A program made the position numbers and the translations under genes. 64,000 nucleotides of DNA from Candidatus Aalborgicola lynettensis (GTDB taxonomy: Bacteria; Pseudomonadota; Gammaproteobacteria; Burkholderiales; Burkholderiaceae_C): positions 124,001 to 188,000 of the forward strand of contig JADJZE010000001.1 in the NCBI GenBank assembly GCA_016719405.1, read 5' to 3'. The notes under the pieces are model-generated. The model was not told the origin of the DNA and did not search any database. It saw nothing but the letters and a program-made list of their open reading frames with translations. Shown here piece by piece: positions 34,330 through 43,369 of the stretch (position 1 is its first letter; each line of letters begins with the position of its first letter).

Positions 34330-35157
34330 TCAGACTTCCAAATTGTCAATCAACCGCGTAGCCCCCAAGCGCGCCGCTGCCAGCACCACCATGGGGTCGC
34401 CCGCACGCGGCGCCTGCAAATCAGCCTGGCGGCGCACGGCCACGTAATCCGGCTTCCAGCCCGCGCTGCTGAGGGTTTGCATGGCTTGTGCTTCGAGGCG
34501 GGCAATGTCGGCGCTGCCGCCCTCGCGCAGCGCCTGTGCCACGGTTTTCAGGGTGGCCGACAACAAAACCGCCTGCTGACGCTCCGTCGCATTCAGGTAG
34601 CCGTTGCGGCTGGACAGGGCCAGGCCGTCTTCGGCGCGCTGGGTCTCGCCGCCCACAATGTCCACCGGCATGGCAAATTGCTTGACCATGTTGCGGATCA
34701 CCATGAGCTGCTGGTAGTCCTTCTTGCCAAACAGGGCGGTGCGGGCCTGGGTGCACGACAGCAACTTCATGACCACGGTGCACACGCCAATGAAAAATCC
34801 GGGGCGGAAATGGCCTTCCAGAATGTCGGCCAACTCGGATGGTGGCTGCACCTTGAAGGTTTGGGGCTGTGGGTACATCTCGGCCTCTTTGGGCGCAAAG
34901 ACCAGGTCGCAACCGGCGGCTTCCAGCTGGGCGCAGTCGGCGTCCAGCGTGCGGGGGTAGGTGTCAAAGTCTTCGTGCGGCGCAAATTGCAGGCGGTTGA
35001 CGAAGATGGTGGACACCGTAATGTCGCCCAGCGGTTTGGCCTGGCGCACCAGGGCCAGGTGGCCGGCATGCAGATTGCCCATGGTGGGCACCACGGCGGG
35101 GTGGCGGTAAGCGCTAAGGTGCTCACGCAGTTCGGAAAGAGTGTGGATGATTTTCAT
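34330..35157 (-). CDS. panC: pantothenate synthetase
   Basis: 275 residues. Class I nucleotidyl-transfer motifs: PTMGNLHAGHLALVRQA (HxGH-type signature; the first His of the usual LHxGH is kept), STIFVNRLQFAPHEDF, ALFGKKDYQQLMVI and the KMSKS-like SSRNGYL. It joins pantoate and beta-alanine using ATP. The family's usual RPGHFRGVATVV loop reads RPGFFIGVCTVVMKLL, with two unusual residues (F for H, I for R) worth checking. It lies downstream of panB, separated by 114 bp of C/G-rich repeat. Confidence 0.92.
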   Translation of the reverse strand: MKIIHTLSELREHLSAYRHPAVVPTMGNLHAGHLALVRQAKPLGDITVSTIFVNRLQFAPHEDFDTYPRTLDADCAQLEAAGCDLVFAPKEAEMYPQPQTFKVQPPSELADILEGHFRPGFFIGVCTVVMKLLSCTQARTALFGKKDYQQLMVIRNMVKQFAMPVDIVGGETQRAEDGLALSSRNGYLNATERQQAVLLSATLKTVAQALREGGSADIARLEAQAMQTLSSAGWKPDYVAVRRQADLQAPRAGDPMVVLAAARLGATRLIDNLEV

Positions 35158-35204
35158 AAGCGTATGGGTAATGCTGGAACTGCCAGGGATACCGCGGAAC
35201 CGGC

Positions 35205-35271
35205 TTTGCCGGGCCGCTGGTATCGCCCCCTTGAGGGGGAGGCGCCGCAGGCGCTTCGGGGGGGAGCCATT
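35205..35271. repeat. C/G-rich intergenic repeat between panB and panC
   Basis: CCGGGCCGCTGGTATCGCCC, then CCTTGAGGGGGAGGCGCCGC and AGGCGCTTCGGGGGG: hairpin-forming C/G blocks typical of Comamonadaceae intergenic regions. Related copies are near 8469-8632, 52500-52575 and 55755-55830. Confidence 0.6.
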
Positions 35272-36174
35272 TCACCAGGCGTGCAGGCTGTCGACCGGAA
35301 AGCTACCGTCCTTGACCGCAGCCACATAGGCTTCCATGGCACCCCGGATGCTGGTGGCGTCCTGCATGAAATTGCGCACAAATTTGGGGTTTTTTCCCAG
35401 GTTAACGCCCAGCATGTCGTGCAGCACCAGCACTTGGCCGGCGGTGCCTTTGCCAGCGCCAATGCCAATGGTGGCGCAGTGCGTCAGTTCGGTGGTCAAC
35501 TCGGCCGACAGCGGTGCGGGCACCATCTCCAGCACCAGCATGGTGGCGCCGGCGTCTTGCAGTTCGTGGGCGTGGCGTTTGAGGGTTTGGGCACTGTCGG
35601 CCGATTTGCCCTGCACCCGGTAGCCGCCGAGGGCGTGCACGGTTTGGGGGGTTAGCCCCAGGTGGGCGCAGACCGGAATGCCGCGTTCGACTAAAAAGTG
35701 CACCACCTCGGTGGTCCAGCCGCCGCCCTCCAGCTTGACCATGTGGGCACCCGCCTGCATCAGCACCGCAGCGCTGCGCAAGGCCTGTTCTTTGGACTCC
35801 TGGTAGCTGCCAAAGGGCAGGTCGCCAATCAGCCAGGCGGTGGCTTGCGAGCGGTGCAGGCCGCGCGCCACGCACTCGGTGTGGTAACGCATGTCGTCCA
35901 GCGTTACGCCCACGGTGCTGTGCAGGCCCTGGCACACCATGCCCAGGGAGTCACCCACCAGAATGCATTCGATGCCGGCCGCGTCGGCCACCGCCGCAAA
36001 GGTGGCGTCGTAGGCCGTGATCATGGTGATTTTTTCGTTGCGGGCGCGCATTTCCAGTAGCCGCGGCAGGCTGATGGGCTTGCGGCTGGCCATGGGCGAT
36101 GCCGGGGGCAGCGTGCCGTAAGGCGAGGCGGCAGAGGGGGATGCAGCGTTGGGGGCCATGGTGAGGGACTCCAT
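35272..36174 (-). CDS. panB: 3-methyl-2-oxobutanoate hydroxymethyltransferase
   Basis: 300 residues; the first ~30 (Ala/Pro/Ser-rich) are an extension, and ATG 36159 would give a shorter form. The TIM-barrel core has MITAYDATFAAVADAAGIE, the metal and substrate motif ECILVGDSLGMVCQG, GDLPFGSYQ, VKLEGGGW, catalytic Glu in LVLEMVP and IGIGAGKGTAGQVLVLHDML. It makes ketopantoate from 2-oxoisovalerate and methylene-THF. It is upstream of panC, so two pantothenate-pathway steps are encoded together. Confidence 0.95.
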   Translation of the reverse strand: MESLTMAPNAASPSAASPYGTLPPASPMASRKPISLPRLLEMRARNEKITMITAYDATFAAVADAAGIECILVGDSLGMVCQGLHSTVGVTLDDMRYHTECVARGLHRSQATAWLIGDLPFGSYQESKEQALRSAAVLMQAGAHMVKLEGGGWTTEVVHFLVERGIPVCAHLGLTPQTVHALGGYRVQGKSADSAQTLKRHAHELQDAGATMLVLEMVPAPLSAELTTELTHCATIGIGAGKGTAGQVLVLHDMLGVNLGKNPKFVRNFMQDATSIRGAMEAYVAAVKDGSFPVDSLHAW

Positions 36175-36303
36175 AAACGGGGTTGTGGCGGGGCCGGGCG
36201 AATACTAACCGTATTGCGCTGCGGCGCTGCGTGCGCGGGAGGTTTTTGCGCCGGGCGCAATGCGACCCCCGTGGGGGCGACCGCGCAGGGGGTGGGGCCA
36301 TAG

Positions 36304-37161
36304 TTAGCTTGGGGCGTACGCCAAGCGCACGTATATCGGCGCAAAGGCCTCGGCTTGTGTGATTTCGATCAGGGTTTCTTTGCCCAATTCGAGCAGGGCG
36401 ATGAAGGTGACCACCAGCACCGGCACGCCGTCGGCAGGGTCAAACAATTCCTCAAAACCGACAAAACGCCGGCCCTGGAGCCGCTTGAGCACCATGCCCA
36501 TGTGCTCGCGCACCGACAGTTCTTCGCGGGTGATGGTGTGGTGCTGCACCAGCCGCGCGCGCTTGAGAATGTCACGCCAGGCGTCTTGCAAATCTCCCAG
36601 GCTCACATCCGGAAAGCGCGGTTGCAGGGATTGCTCGATAAAAACTTCGGCCTTGAGGAAATCGCGCCCAAACTGGGGCAGGGCGTTCAGGCGCGCGCCG
36701 GCCAGTTTCATTTGCTCGTATTCGATCAGGCGGCGCACCAGTTCAGCGCGCGGGTCTTCGGCTTCCTGGCCCTCAGCCGTCTTTTTGGGTGGCAGCAGCA
36801 TGCGCGATTTGATCTCGATCAGCATCGCCGCCATCAGCAAATACTCGGCCGCCAGTTCCAGGTTGCGGCTGCGAATTTCGTCCACGTAGGCCAGGTACTG
36901 GCGCGTGACGCTGAGCATGGGAATGTCGAGGATGTTGAAGTTCTGCTTGCGGATCAGGTACAGCAGCAGGTCCAGCGGGCCTTCAAAGGCCTCCAGAAAC
37001 ACCTCCAGCGCGTCCGGCGGGATGTACAAATCCTGCGGCATGGCAAACAGCGGCTCGCCGTACAGGCGTGCCAGCGCCACCTGGTCTACCACCTCGGGTG
37101 TGGTGGACAGTACCGGCGCGGGCGGTTCACCAGCGCCTGGTACTGCAGGGTTGGGCGTCAT
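36304..37161 (-). CDS. scpA: segregation and condensation protein A
   Basis: 285 residues from ATG 37161; the open frame extends upstream through a repeat to 37323 but without support. The N-terminal kleisin region contains FLEAFEGPLDLLLYLIRKQN and DIPMLSVTRQYLAYV, with MAAMLIEIKSRMLLPP; the C-terminal winged-helix part (FVGFEELF...VVTFIALLELGKETLIEI) binds the SMC head. With Smc and ScpB it forms the condensin-like complex for chromosome segregation; scpB is not in the window. Confidence 0.93.
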   Translation of the reverse strand: MTPNPAVPGAGEPPAPVLSTTPEVVDQVALARLYGEPLFAMPQDLYIPPDALEVFLEAFEGPLDLLLYLIRKQNFNILDIPMLSVTRQYLAYVDEIRSRNLELAAEYLLMAAMLIEIKSRMLLPPKKTAEGQEAEDPRAELVRRLIEYEQMKLAGARLNALPQFGRDFLKAEVFIEQSLQPRFPDVSLGDLQDAWRDILKRARLVQHHTITREELSVREHMGMVLKRLQGRRFVGFEELFDPADGVPVLVVTFIALLELGKETLIEITQAEAFAPIYVRLAYAPS

Positions 37162-37167
37162 GAATTT

Positions 37168-37224
37168 GCTATATAAAAGATAGCTGCTTGCGCGCGCCGG
37201 ACGTGCGCAAAAGCCATATTTGGC
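37168..37224 (+). repeat. 57-bp dispersed repeat, copy f
   Basis: GCTATATAAAAGATAGCTGC, then TTGCGCGCGCCGGACGTGCG and CAAAAGCCATATTTGGC. It fills the gap between the DUF3460 gene and scpA. Confidence 0.85.
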
Positions 37225-37226
37225 AC

Positions 37227-37436
37227 TTATTCGTGGCCGCTGGTCTGGTACACATAAGGTTGCTGGGCAACCGTGCCCAGGCGCATCTCCCGCAGGGCGG
37301 CGCGGTCGAGCTTTTTGTCCCACAGCAGGGCGCGCCCTTTGCGCTGCTCGGCTTCCAGGGTGGGTTTGGCGGCCTTGAGCTGGTCGATGAACTCGGTGGC
37401 CTCGGAGCGGTAGTCGGGGCGGCGGAAGATATGCAT
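37227..37436 (-). CDS. DUF3460 family small protein
   Basis: 69 residues. It matches the short betaproteobacterial DUF3460 proteins, which usually sit directly before scpA or panB/panC: MHIFRRPDYRSEATEFIDQL at the N-terminus, a charged helix, KKLDRAALREMRLGTVAQQPYVYQ at the C-terminus. It is soluble, basic and of unknown function. It is upstream of scpA, with repeat copy f between. Confidence 0.85.
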   Translation of the reverse strand: MHIFRRPDYRSEATEFIDQLKAAKPTLEAEQRKGRALLWDKKLDRAALREMRLGTVAQQPYVYQTSGHE

Positions 37437-37538
37437 GGTGTACCTTGGTAGATCAGTTGGGGTGGATTTTAGCGGTGCGCGCAGCAGGGTCTTGCCGGTG
37501 CAGCTTGGGGCAGGTCGCGTCCGGTCTGGTCGTACGCC

Positions 37539-38306
37539 CTACGGGTAACGAACGAACCGCGAACGCGAAGTCAGGGCGACGCGGGCCAGGCTGGGCAACA
37601 GGCTTTTCCATGCGCCGGGGTCAAAACCGGTGGGGCAGCGCACTTCGTAAAAGGTCTGCAAGGGCGCAGCGTGCCCTTTGATGGCAAACGCCAGATGGTT
37701 GCTGCCCTGGCCGCATGGCACCACCAGTGGGGCTTCGCCGAACACGTTTTGAATGCGCTCCAGCGTGTGTAGGTAGTCGCTGTTGCAGGCATGTACGTTG
37801 CTCACCAGAACCCCGCCGGGGCGCAGTGCCCGAAGGCAGTCGCCATAAAACTGCTCCGTGTCCAATGCGGGAGGAACGCCTGTGGCATCAAAACCGTCCA
37901 GCAGCACCACGTCAAAGGGGGTGTCGTTGTAGCGAAAAAATTTGGCTCCGTCGACCTGCAGCACCGAAAAGCGCTCGCTGTCGGGTGGAATGGCAAACGC
38001 GTCCCGCAGCGCGATGACCTCCAAACTGATTTCGACCACGGTGATGCGGCTGTGCGGCAGATAGCGGTGGCAAAACTTGGCCAGTGATCCGCCGCCCAGC
38101 CCCACCATGGCGATGGATTGCGGTGCGCTCTGGTGCAATAAAAAGCCCATCATGATGCGGGTGTACTCCAGCAGCAGGGCGTCGGGTGCACGCACGTCCA
38201 TGCGGCTTTGCACATGGTCCGACACGAAGGTGAGTACGCGCGAGTCCTCCAGATCCCAGACCAGCGGGGTGAGCGGTTCGGCGGTGTCGGGCGCGAACGG
38301 GTTCAT
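37539..38306 (-). CDS. spermidine-synthase-like methyltransferase-fold protein
   Basis: 255 residues with a Rossmann-type nucleotide-binding core: MVGLGGGSLAKFCHRYLP, ITVVEISLEVIALRDAF, LQVDGAKFF and DVVLLDGFDATGVP. The DGFD replaces the catalytic YDAI/VDSTDP-type segment of true spermidine synthases, so it may be a spermidine-synthase-like protein without aminopropyltransferase activity. It starts 4 bp after the stop of the hyfI-type gene and is probably the last gene of that operon. No signal peptide or membrane segments. The link to the membrane complex is by position only. Confidence 0.72.
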   Translation of the reverse strand: MNPFAPDTAEPLTPLVWDLEDSRVLTFVSDHVQSRMDVRAPDALLLEYTRIMMGFLLHQSAPQSIAMVGLGGGSLAKFCHRYLPHSRITVVEISLEVIALRDAFAIPPDSERFSVLQVDGAKFFRYNDTPFDVVLLDGFDATGVPPALDTEQFYGDCLRALRPGGVLVSNVHACNSDYLHTLERIQNVFGEAPLVVPCGQGSNHLAFAIKGHAAPLQTFYEVRCPTGFDPGAWKSLLPSLARVALTSRSRFVRYP

Positions 38307-38310
38307 TGGT

Positions 38311-39084
38311 TCACCGGTCGATACCCAGCAGGTCGAGAATGCCGGTGATAAACGTCAGCGGGTGGGCCGGGCAGCCGGGTACGTACAGGCTGGGCGGAAA
38401 TTCATCCAAAAACGAACGCTCCAGCGCGCTGCTGCCTTGAAACACCCCGCCGGAGATGGCACAGGCCCCCACGGCAATGACAAATTTTGGCGCAGGCATG
38501 GCCTCCCAGCAGGTACGCACGGCCTGCGCCATGTTGTGGGTCAGCGGCCCGGAGAGCACCAGCGCGTCGGCGTGGCGGGGGCTGGCGACGATGTCGATGC
38601 CGTAACGCCCCAGGTCGAAATTGACGTTGGACAGCGCGTTAATCTCCATTTCGCAGCCGTTGCAGCCCCCGCTGGAGACCGAACGCAGCTTGAGCGAACG
38701 GCCAAAGTGGCGGTGGAGTTCGGCCGACACGGCCACCGGGTCCAGGTGCGCGCGGGCCTGGGTGACCACCAGGCCCTGGCGGGTGGTGGCGCTAAGGTGT
38801 ACGTCGCTGGAGAATCCAATTTTTTGCGAAGGGCATACCGCGCTGCACTCGCCGCACATCACGCAGGCCCCCAGGTCGATGCCCACTTCGGCACCGTCGG
38901 GGCCGGTCAGCACAACTGCCTGGGTGGGGCACTGTGTGGCGCAGGCGTTGCAGCCGCTGGCGCAGGGCTTGTCGGCAATGACAGGGCGGGCGCGAAAACC
39001 GGTCGCTGCGGCAGCGCGCAGGTCGGCAATGTACTGGCGGCCCTGCGCTTTGCGTACGGATAGTGCGGTCAACAGACTGGGCAT
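38311..39084 (-). CDS. hydrogenase-4/Ehr-type small subunit with N-terminal ferredoxin domain (HyfI-like)
   Basis: 257 residues. The N-terminal ~90 carry two [4Fe-4S] ferredoxin motifs (CASGCNACATQCP and CVMCGECSAVCP). The C-terminal part is the NuoB/HycG fold, with cysteines in GGCNGCEMEINAL, VGACAISGG and VPGCPAHP that should hold the cluster next to the large subunit. In E. coli the ferredoxin (HycF/HyfH) and small subunit are separate proteins, so this is a fusion. It should pass electrons in the soluble arm of the complex encoded by the neighbouring genes. Confidence 0.88.
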   Translation of the reverse strand: MPSLLTALSVRKAQGRQYIADLRAAAATGFRARPVIADKPCASGCNACATQCPTQAVVLTGPDGAEVGIDLGACVMCGECSAVCPSQKIGFSSDVHLSATTRQGLVVTQARAHLDPVAVSAELHRHFGRSLKLRSVSSGGCNGCEMEINALSNVNFDLGRYGIDIVASPRHADALVLSGPLTHNMAQAVRTCWEAMPAPKFVIAVGACAISGGVFQGSSALERSFLDEFPPSLYVPGCPAHPLTFITGILDLLGIDR

Positions 39085-39107
39085 GGTGGGTTCTGAAAGG
39101 TGTGGGC

Positions 39108-40658
39108 TTAAAGGTCGTTGCCGCAGTAGGAAAGGTCGAAACTCTTGTTGCAGATGGGAAAGTCCGAAATTTGCTGGCCACGCAGCGCCTGTGCCAAGCC
39201 AAACCAGTTGGCCAGGCTGGGGTCTTGCACCTTGGCGTGTACCAGCTGGCCCGCGTGGTCGGTTTGCAGTGCCACCAGCACCGGGCCGCGAACCCCTTCA
39301 ATGACACTCAGGCCCAGCGTGTGGGGCGCCAGCGGCCGTGCCAGTCCACTGGAGCCGATGGCTGAGCCCGCATCTGCACCCGTACCCAACGGTGCCGGGC
39401 CGTCCAGGTCCAGCTCAGGGTTGGCCAATTGCTGCAGCAGCCACTCGGCACTGGCCTGCGCCTCGCGCATGCGCACAACCATGCGCGCCCAGCAGTCGCC
39501 GGTGGTCTCGGTGACAGGCGGGTAGGGCGGCGTGGCGCCGTTGGCCAGGGCGTCGCGCAGGTCCAGCACCACACCGCTGGCACGCGCCACCACGCCGGTC
39601 AGCCCCAAATCGGTGGCCACCTGGGTGGGCACGCAGCCCATGCCCTTTAAGCGCGCACGCACACTGCGACTGCCGCACACCAAGGTGTTGACCTGAACAA
39701 AGTCGCGCAGAAACGCCTGCAGCATGTGGGACAGGTCGGCGCGCAGGGTAGCGTTGATGGGGGCGGCGCTGCCTGTGCGTATCCAGCCCCGGCCAAACCG
39801 GTTGCCACACACCCGCTGGGTGGCGTTGATAACGGCGGTGCGCAGGCGCTGGTAGGTGGCTGCACTTTGTTGGTGGGCGATGTCGGTGGTCATTCCAGCC
39901 AGGGTGGCCAGATGCATGGCAATGCGCTCCAGCTCCAGCGCGATGGCGCGGGACGCGTGTACTGCGGTGGGCATGGACTGCAGCGACAACTGCTCCAGCG
40001 CGGCATGAAAGGCGCTGGCATAGGCAATGACCGAATCGCCTACGATGGACTCCACCAGCGCGCCCAAGCGCCGGGGTGGCTGGCGCAGCAGCAGCGCCTC
40101 TACCCCCCGGTGCTGGTAGCCGAGCTGAATTTCCAGGTGGTGCACGGTCTCGCCGTGGCACATGAATCGAAAGTGGCCGGGCTCAATCACCCCCGCGTGG
40201 ATGGGGCCTACACCCACTTCATGCACTTCGGCGCCGCGCACGCTGAAAAACGGGTAGCTGCCGCAATCGCCCTGGCGCGCGCCCTCAAAACGCACCGGTT
40301 TGAGCCAGGGGTGGCCCTCGGGCACCAGACCGGTTTGCTCCCACAGTTCGCGCTCAAAAATCTGCGCGCACGGGTGCTGCACGGTGAGTGCCGGGTAGTG
40401 GGCTGCGGCGCGGGCGCAACCGTGCAGCAGGCGCAAACCCTGCGGCTCCAGAAGCACGGCGGTGAGTAATACATCGCTGTCGGCGTGGGGGTCTACCCGC
40501 CAGCCAAACAGGGACAGTAAACGCTGCCCCTCGTCCAGCGCCTGGGCGGTGTGGCTGCGCCAGTCGCCCAGCGACAGTGGCGCGGCGTGGGCGGCACACC
40601 GCAATGCCAGGCCGGTGCGGGGTTGCCGCCGTGTCGCAGAAGCACAGGTGGCGCTCAT
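39108..40658 (-). CDS. hydrogenase-4/Ehr-type large subunit lacking Ni ligands (HyfG-like)
   Basis: 516 residues: a NuoC-like N-terminal third and a NuoD/HycE-like remainder beginning at GPIHAGVIEPGHFRFMCHG and LEIQLGYQHRGVEALL. Where NiFe hydrogenases have an RxCGxC motif, this protein reads ESIVGDSVIAYASAFHAAL; at the C-terminus the DPCxxC motif is replaced by CNKSFDLSYCGNDL. Without these four cysteines it should not hold nickel or make hydrogen, and fits the energy-converting hydrogenase-related (Ehr) group. It overlaps the hyfF-type gene by 4 nt. Electron donor and acceptor are unknown. Confidence 0.85.
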   Translation of the reverse strand: MSATCASATRRQPRTGLALRCAAHAAPLSLGDWRSHTAQALDEGQRLLSLFGWRVDPHADSDVLLTAVLLEPQGLRLLHGCARAAAHYPALTVQHPCAQIFERELWEQTGLVPEGHPWLKPVRFEGARQGDCGSYPFFSVRGAEVHEVGVGPIHAGVIEPGHFRFMCHGETVHHLEIQLGYQHRGVEALLLRQPPRRLGALVESIVGDSVIAYASAFHAALEQLSLQSMPTAVHASRAIALELERIAMHLATLAGMTTDIAHQQSAATYQRLRTAVINATQRVCGNRFGRGWIRTGSAAPINATLRADLSHMLQAFLRDFVQVNTLVCGSRSVRARLKGMGCVPTQVATDLGLTGVVARASGVVLDLRDALANGATPPYPPVTETTGDCWARMVVRMREAQASAEWLLQQLANPELDLDGPAPLGTGADAGSAIGSSGLARPLAPHTLGLSVIEGVRGPVLVALQTDHAGQLVHAKVQDPSLANWFGLAQALRGQQISDFPICNKSFDLSYCGNDL

Positions 40659-42127
40659 GGCAGCCCCCCAATGGACACCGCCACCGCACGCAGCAGGTCG
40701 GTAATGGCCTGCGGGGTGTAGGTGCCCAGCATCACCAGCACCGCCACAAAGCCCAGTTTGGGGAGCAGGGTAAAAAGCGATTGTTTGGGGGTATCTACAT
40801 GCACTTTGGGCTCACCCCATAACATGGGGAACACCGTGCGCCCGGTGGCAACAAAAATGACTGTGAGCATCACACACATGAGGGTGAAGGCGAACAGGTT
40901 ACCCGCCTGCACGATGCCCGAAAGAATCAACATTTCGGCCAAAAAACTGGCAAAGGGCGGAAACCCCAGCAGCGCAAAAATGCCACCGGTAAACAGCAAA
41001 CCGGCCAGGGGCAGGGACCGGATCACGCCGCTGAGTGCGCCCACCTCGTTGGTGTGGTAGACCGAGCGCATGCGCCCGGCGGTCAAAAACAGCAGCGATT
41101 TGACGAAGGCATTGCTCACAATGTAGAGCACCACCCCGTAGGCCGCCGCCTGCCCCACCGACAGCCCCAGCGCAATAACCCCGGAAGAGCTGACGCAGGC
41201 ATACGCAATCAGGCGTTTGTAGTTGCTGCTGGCCATGATCTGGATGGCCGCCACCACCAGCGACAGGTAACCCATGACCAGCAGCTCTTGCGACACAAAC
41301 CCCACTTCGGTGCCGTGAAAAATTTGCAGGATGCGAAACACCGCCACCATGCTGACATTGAACTGCACCGATGCCAGCAGGGCGCTGGTGGAGGTGGGGG
41401 CGGCCTCGTAGGTTTCGGGCAGCCAGCCGTACATGGGCGCGAGCCCCAGCTTGCCGCCCAGACCAAACAGCACAAACGACAGGCCCAGGCGCTGCCAGGC
41501 GTCGGGGTCGCGGGTCAGGCTCGCCCCCAGTGTGTCCACCATAAAGTTGGCCTCCACACCGCGCAGGTGCGCCGACTGTGCCAGCGCCATAAAACCAATC
41601 AAGGTCAGCGCCAGGGTGATGGCCGAATACAGCAGGTAGCGCCACGCCGTGGCACGCGGGTTGGGCAACTCGCCACGCGCCACCAGCGGGGCGGCAAACA
41701 GGGTGCTGATTTCAATCAGGCCCCATTGCAGTACCAGGTGGTTGGCCATTAGCCCGATGTTGACGATGGCCATAAAACCCAGCATCAGGGCGGCGCGGGA
41801 GCGAATGTCGGGTTGCAGGGCGGGCGTGTCGCGTTCGCGCGAATACAGGTACACACAAATGCCCAGAAACACCGTGTTGACCACCAGCATGAACAGCAGG
41901 GAGGTGGCGTCCAGCACCAGGTAGCGAGCCAGGTAGTACCGCGGCAAGGTGTGCAGGGGCAGCTGCCAGACGGTCCCCAGCGTGGCCAGCCACAGCGCCA
42001 GTGCCGTGCCCACCAGTGCCGGTGCCACCCAGGGGTGGCGCACGGTGGCTATGGCGGTGTCGGCGGGTGCATGCGTGGGTGTGGGCACCAGAAGGGAGTC
42101 GATGGCTGAAACAGCACGGTCGGTCAT
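40655..42127 (-). CDS. hydrogenase-4/Ehr-type membrane subunit F (HyfF-like, antiporter fold)
   Basis: 490 residues from ATG 42127; the frame extends further but only through repeat sequence. About 13-14 hydrophobic segments. The core resembles NuoM/NuoN/MrpD antiporter-like subunits: GGKLGLAPMYGWLPETYEAAP with the conserved Lys, and SSNYKRLIAYACVSSSG with a second membrane Lys. It should form part of the ion-pumping arm. In the canonical order it follows hyfE directly; here a 1.2-kb insertion with an OmpA-domain gene separates them. It overlaps the large-subunit gene by 4 nt. Confidence 0.88.
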   Translation of the reverse strand: MTDRAVSAIDSLLVPTPTHAPADTAIATVRHPWVAPALVGTALALWLATLGTVWQLPLHTLPRYYLARYLVLDATSLLFMLVVNTVFLGICVYLYSRERDTPALQPDIRSRAALMLGFMAIVNIGLMANHLVLQWGLIEISTLFAAPLVARGELPNPRATAWRYLLYSAITLALTLIGFMALAQSAHLRGVEANFMVDTLGASLTRDPDAWQRLGLSFVLFGLGGKLGLAPMYGWLPETYEAAPTSTSALLASVQFNVSMVAVFRILQIFHGTEVGFVSQELLVMGYLSLVVAAIQIMASSNYKRLIAYACVSSSGVIALGLSVGQAAAYGVVLYIVSNAFVKSLLFLTAGRMRSVYHTNEVGALSGVIRSLPLAGLLFTGGIFALLGFPPFASFLAEMLILSGIVQAGNLFAFTLMCVMLTVIFVATGRTVFPMLWGEPKVHVDTPKQSLFTLLPKLGFVAVLVMLGTYTPQAITDLLRAVAVSIGGLP

Positions 42128-42154
42128 GTGCAGGAATTCTACGCGGGTTTGTGA

Positions 42155-42211
42155 GTCAAATAGTGCTTTTGCGCACGTCTGGCGTGCGCAAGCAGCTATC
42201 AAATCAGGAGT
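42155..42211 (-). repeat. 57-bp dispersed repeat, copy g (left flank of ompA-like insertion)
   Basis: From GTCAAATAGTGCTTTTGCGC through ACGTCTGGCGTGCGC to CAAATCAGGAGT. It is identical to copy h at 54 of 57 positions and in the same orientation. Confidence 0.92.
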
Positions 42212-42358
42212 GAATATGGGGCCGGCAAGTGCGCTGCTGCCACGGACAAGATCAGTGCGGCGCCCACACGGTTGAATAAATTTCGGCTGGTTTTGGTCTC
42301 TATGGCCATAATCATTTCGCCAACCCCGTTGTCCACCCCTGCTGCAAGGAGTTTTTTT

Positions 42359-43285
42359 ATGGCGTTTTCTCTCGGACATTTTTTCAAATTTTTGCCAGCC
42401 TTGCTGGCATGTTCGGCCTTAACTGCGTGGTCAGACCCAGGGCCCAGTGGTGATGGTTTGCTGGTCAAGGCCTACGAAGGCTCCGAATTCGAACGCATGA
42501 AAGAGTTGGGCTTTGTCCAGCTGGAATTGCCAACCGGCACCCCGGATGCGGCCCCCGGTGGCTTGGGCAAGACGCAGGTTCTGGAAGGTTACGTCACAAA
42601 GGTTGACTACAGCACCTCCAGCCTGAAGCGCTCCACCCTGGAAATAGCCCGCAACTACGAGCAGGCCCTGGTGGATGCGGGTTTTAAGCTATTGTTCAAA
42701 TGCGCGGGCAAGGCCAGAAACTGCGCCAAGCCCAAGTTTGACCCTGTGTTTGGTGAATTTCCGTACGCGGATGAACATTATCTGATCGCCCGCGCCACCG
42801 ACAAAGCGACGTCCGAGGTGCTCACCATCGCTATTCGTGTCCCCGAGTCGCACCACCACCATATCTTTGTGGTGCGTGCCAAGGCCATGGATACCGGTAT
42901 GGCCAAAGTCGATGCCGCCGCCATGCACAAAGGCCTGGAGCAAACCGGGCACATGGCCCTGTATGGTATTCAGTTTGAATTTGGCAAATCCACCCTCAAA
43001 CCGGAATCTGCGCCGGTACTCGCCGAAGTGGCCACCTTGCTCAGGCAAGCCGCCAAGCTCAAACTGCATGTGGTGGGCCACACCGACAACGTGGGCACCT
43101 TTGACGCCAACATGGCACTGTCCAAAGCCAGGGCCGCGTCGGTGGTGGATGCGCTGGTCAAACAGCACGGCATTGCAGCCAACCGCTTGATGCCGCATGG
43201 CGCCTCGTCCATCGCCCCGGTTGCCACCAACCGCAGCGATGCCGGGCGGGCAGAAAACCGGCGGGTTGAACTGGTTGAAATGTAG
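42359..43285 (+). CDS. OmpA-domain outer-membrane protein
   Basis: 308 residues from ATG 42359, which has an AAGGAG 7 bp upstream; the frame extends to a TTG at 42272. N-terminal signal peptide (FKFLPALLACSALTAW), a DUF4892-like middle region, and a C-terminal OmpA/MotB peptidoglycan-binding domain (about 205-308: YGIQFEFGKSTLKPES, VVGHTDNVG, LSKARAASVVDALV, GRAENRRVEL). It should tether the outer membrane to peptidoglycan. It lies in the opposite orientation to, and inside, the hyf-type operon, bounded by repeat copies g and h, so it was probably inserted. Confidence 0.87.
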   Translation: MAFSLGHFFKFLPALLACSALTAWSDPGPSGDGLLVKAYEGSEFERMKELGFVQLELPTGTPDAAPGGLGKTQVLEGYVTKVDYSTSSLKRSTLEIARNYEQALVDAGFKLLFKCAGKARNCAKPKFDPVFGEFPYADEHYLIARATDKATSEVLTIAIRVPESHHHHIFVVRAKAMDTGMAKVDAAAMHKGLEQTGHMALYGIQFEFGKSTLKPESAPVLAEVATLLRQAAKLKLHVVGHTDNVGTFDANMALSKARAASVVDALVKQHGIAANRLMPHGASSIAPVATNRSDAGRAENRRVELVEM

Positions 43286-43369
43286 AAGAGGGCCGCATTG
43301 CGCAAAAAATGGGGCAGCGGGACTCGTCCGTTACCGACGCCCAGTGCCATGCGTTCATGGGACTTGTGG

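Noticed and set aside
34002..34349. 115-codon minus-strand frame downstream of panC
   Set aside because: Trp/Arg-rich composition, overlaps the spacer and poly-G neighbourhood, no family match.
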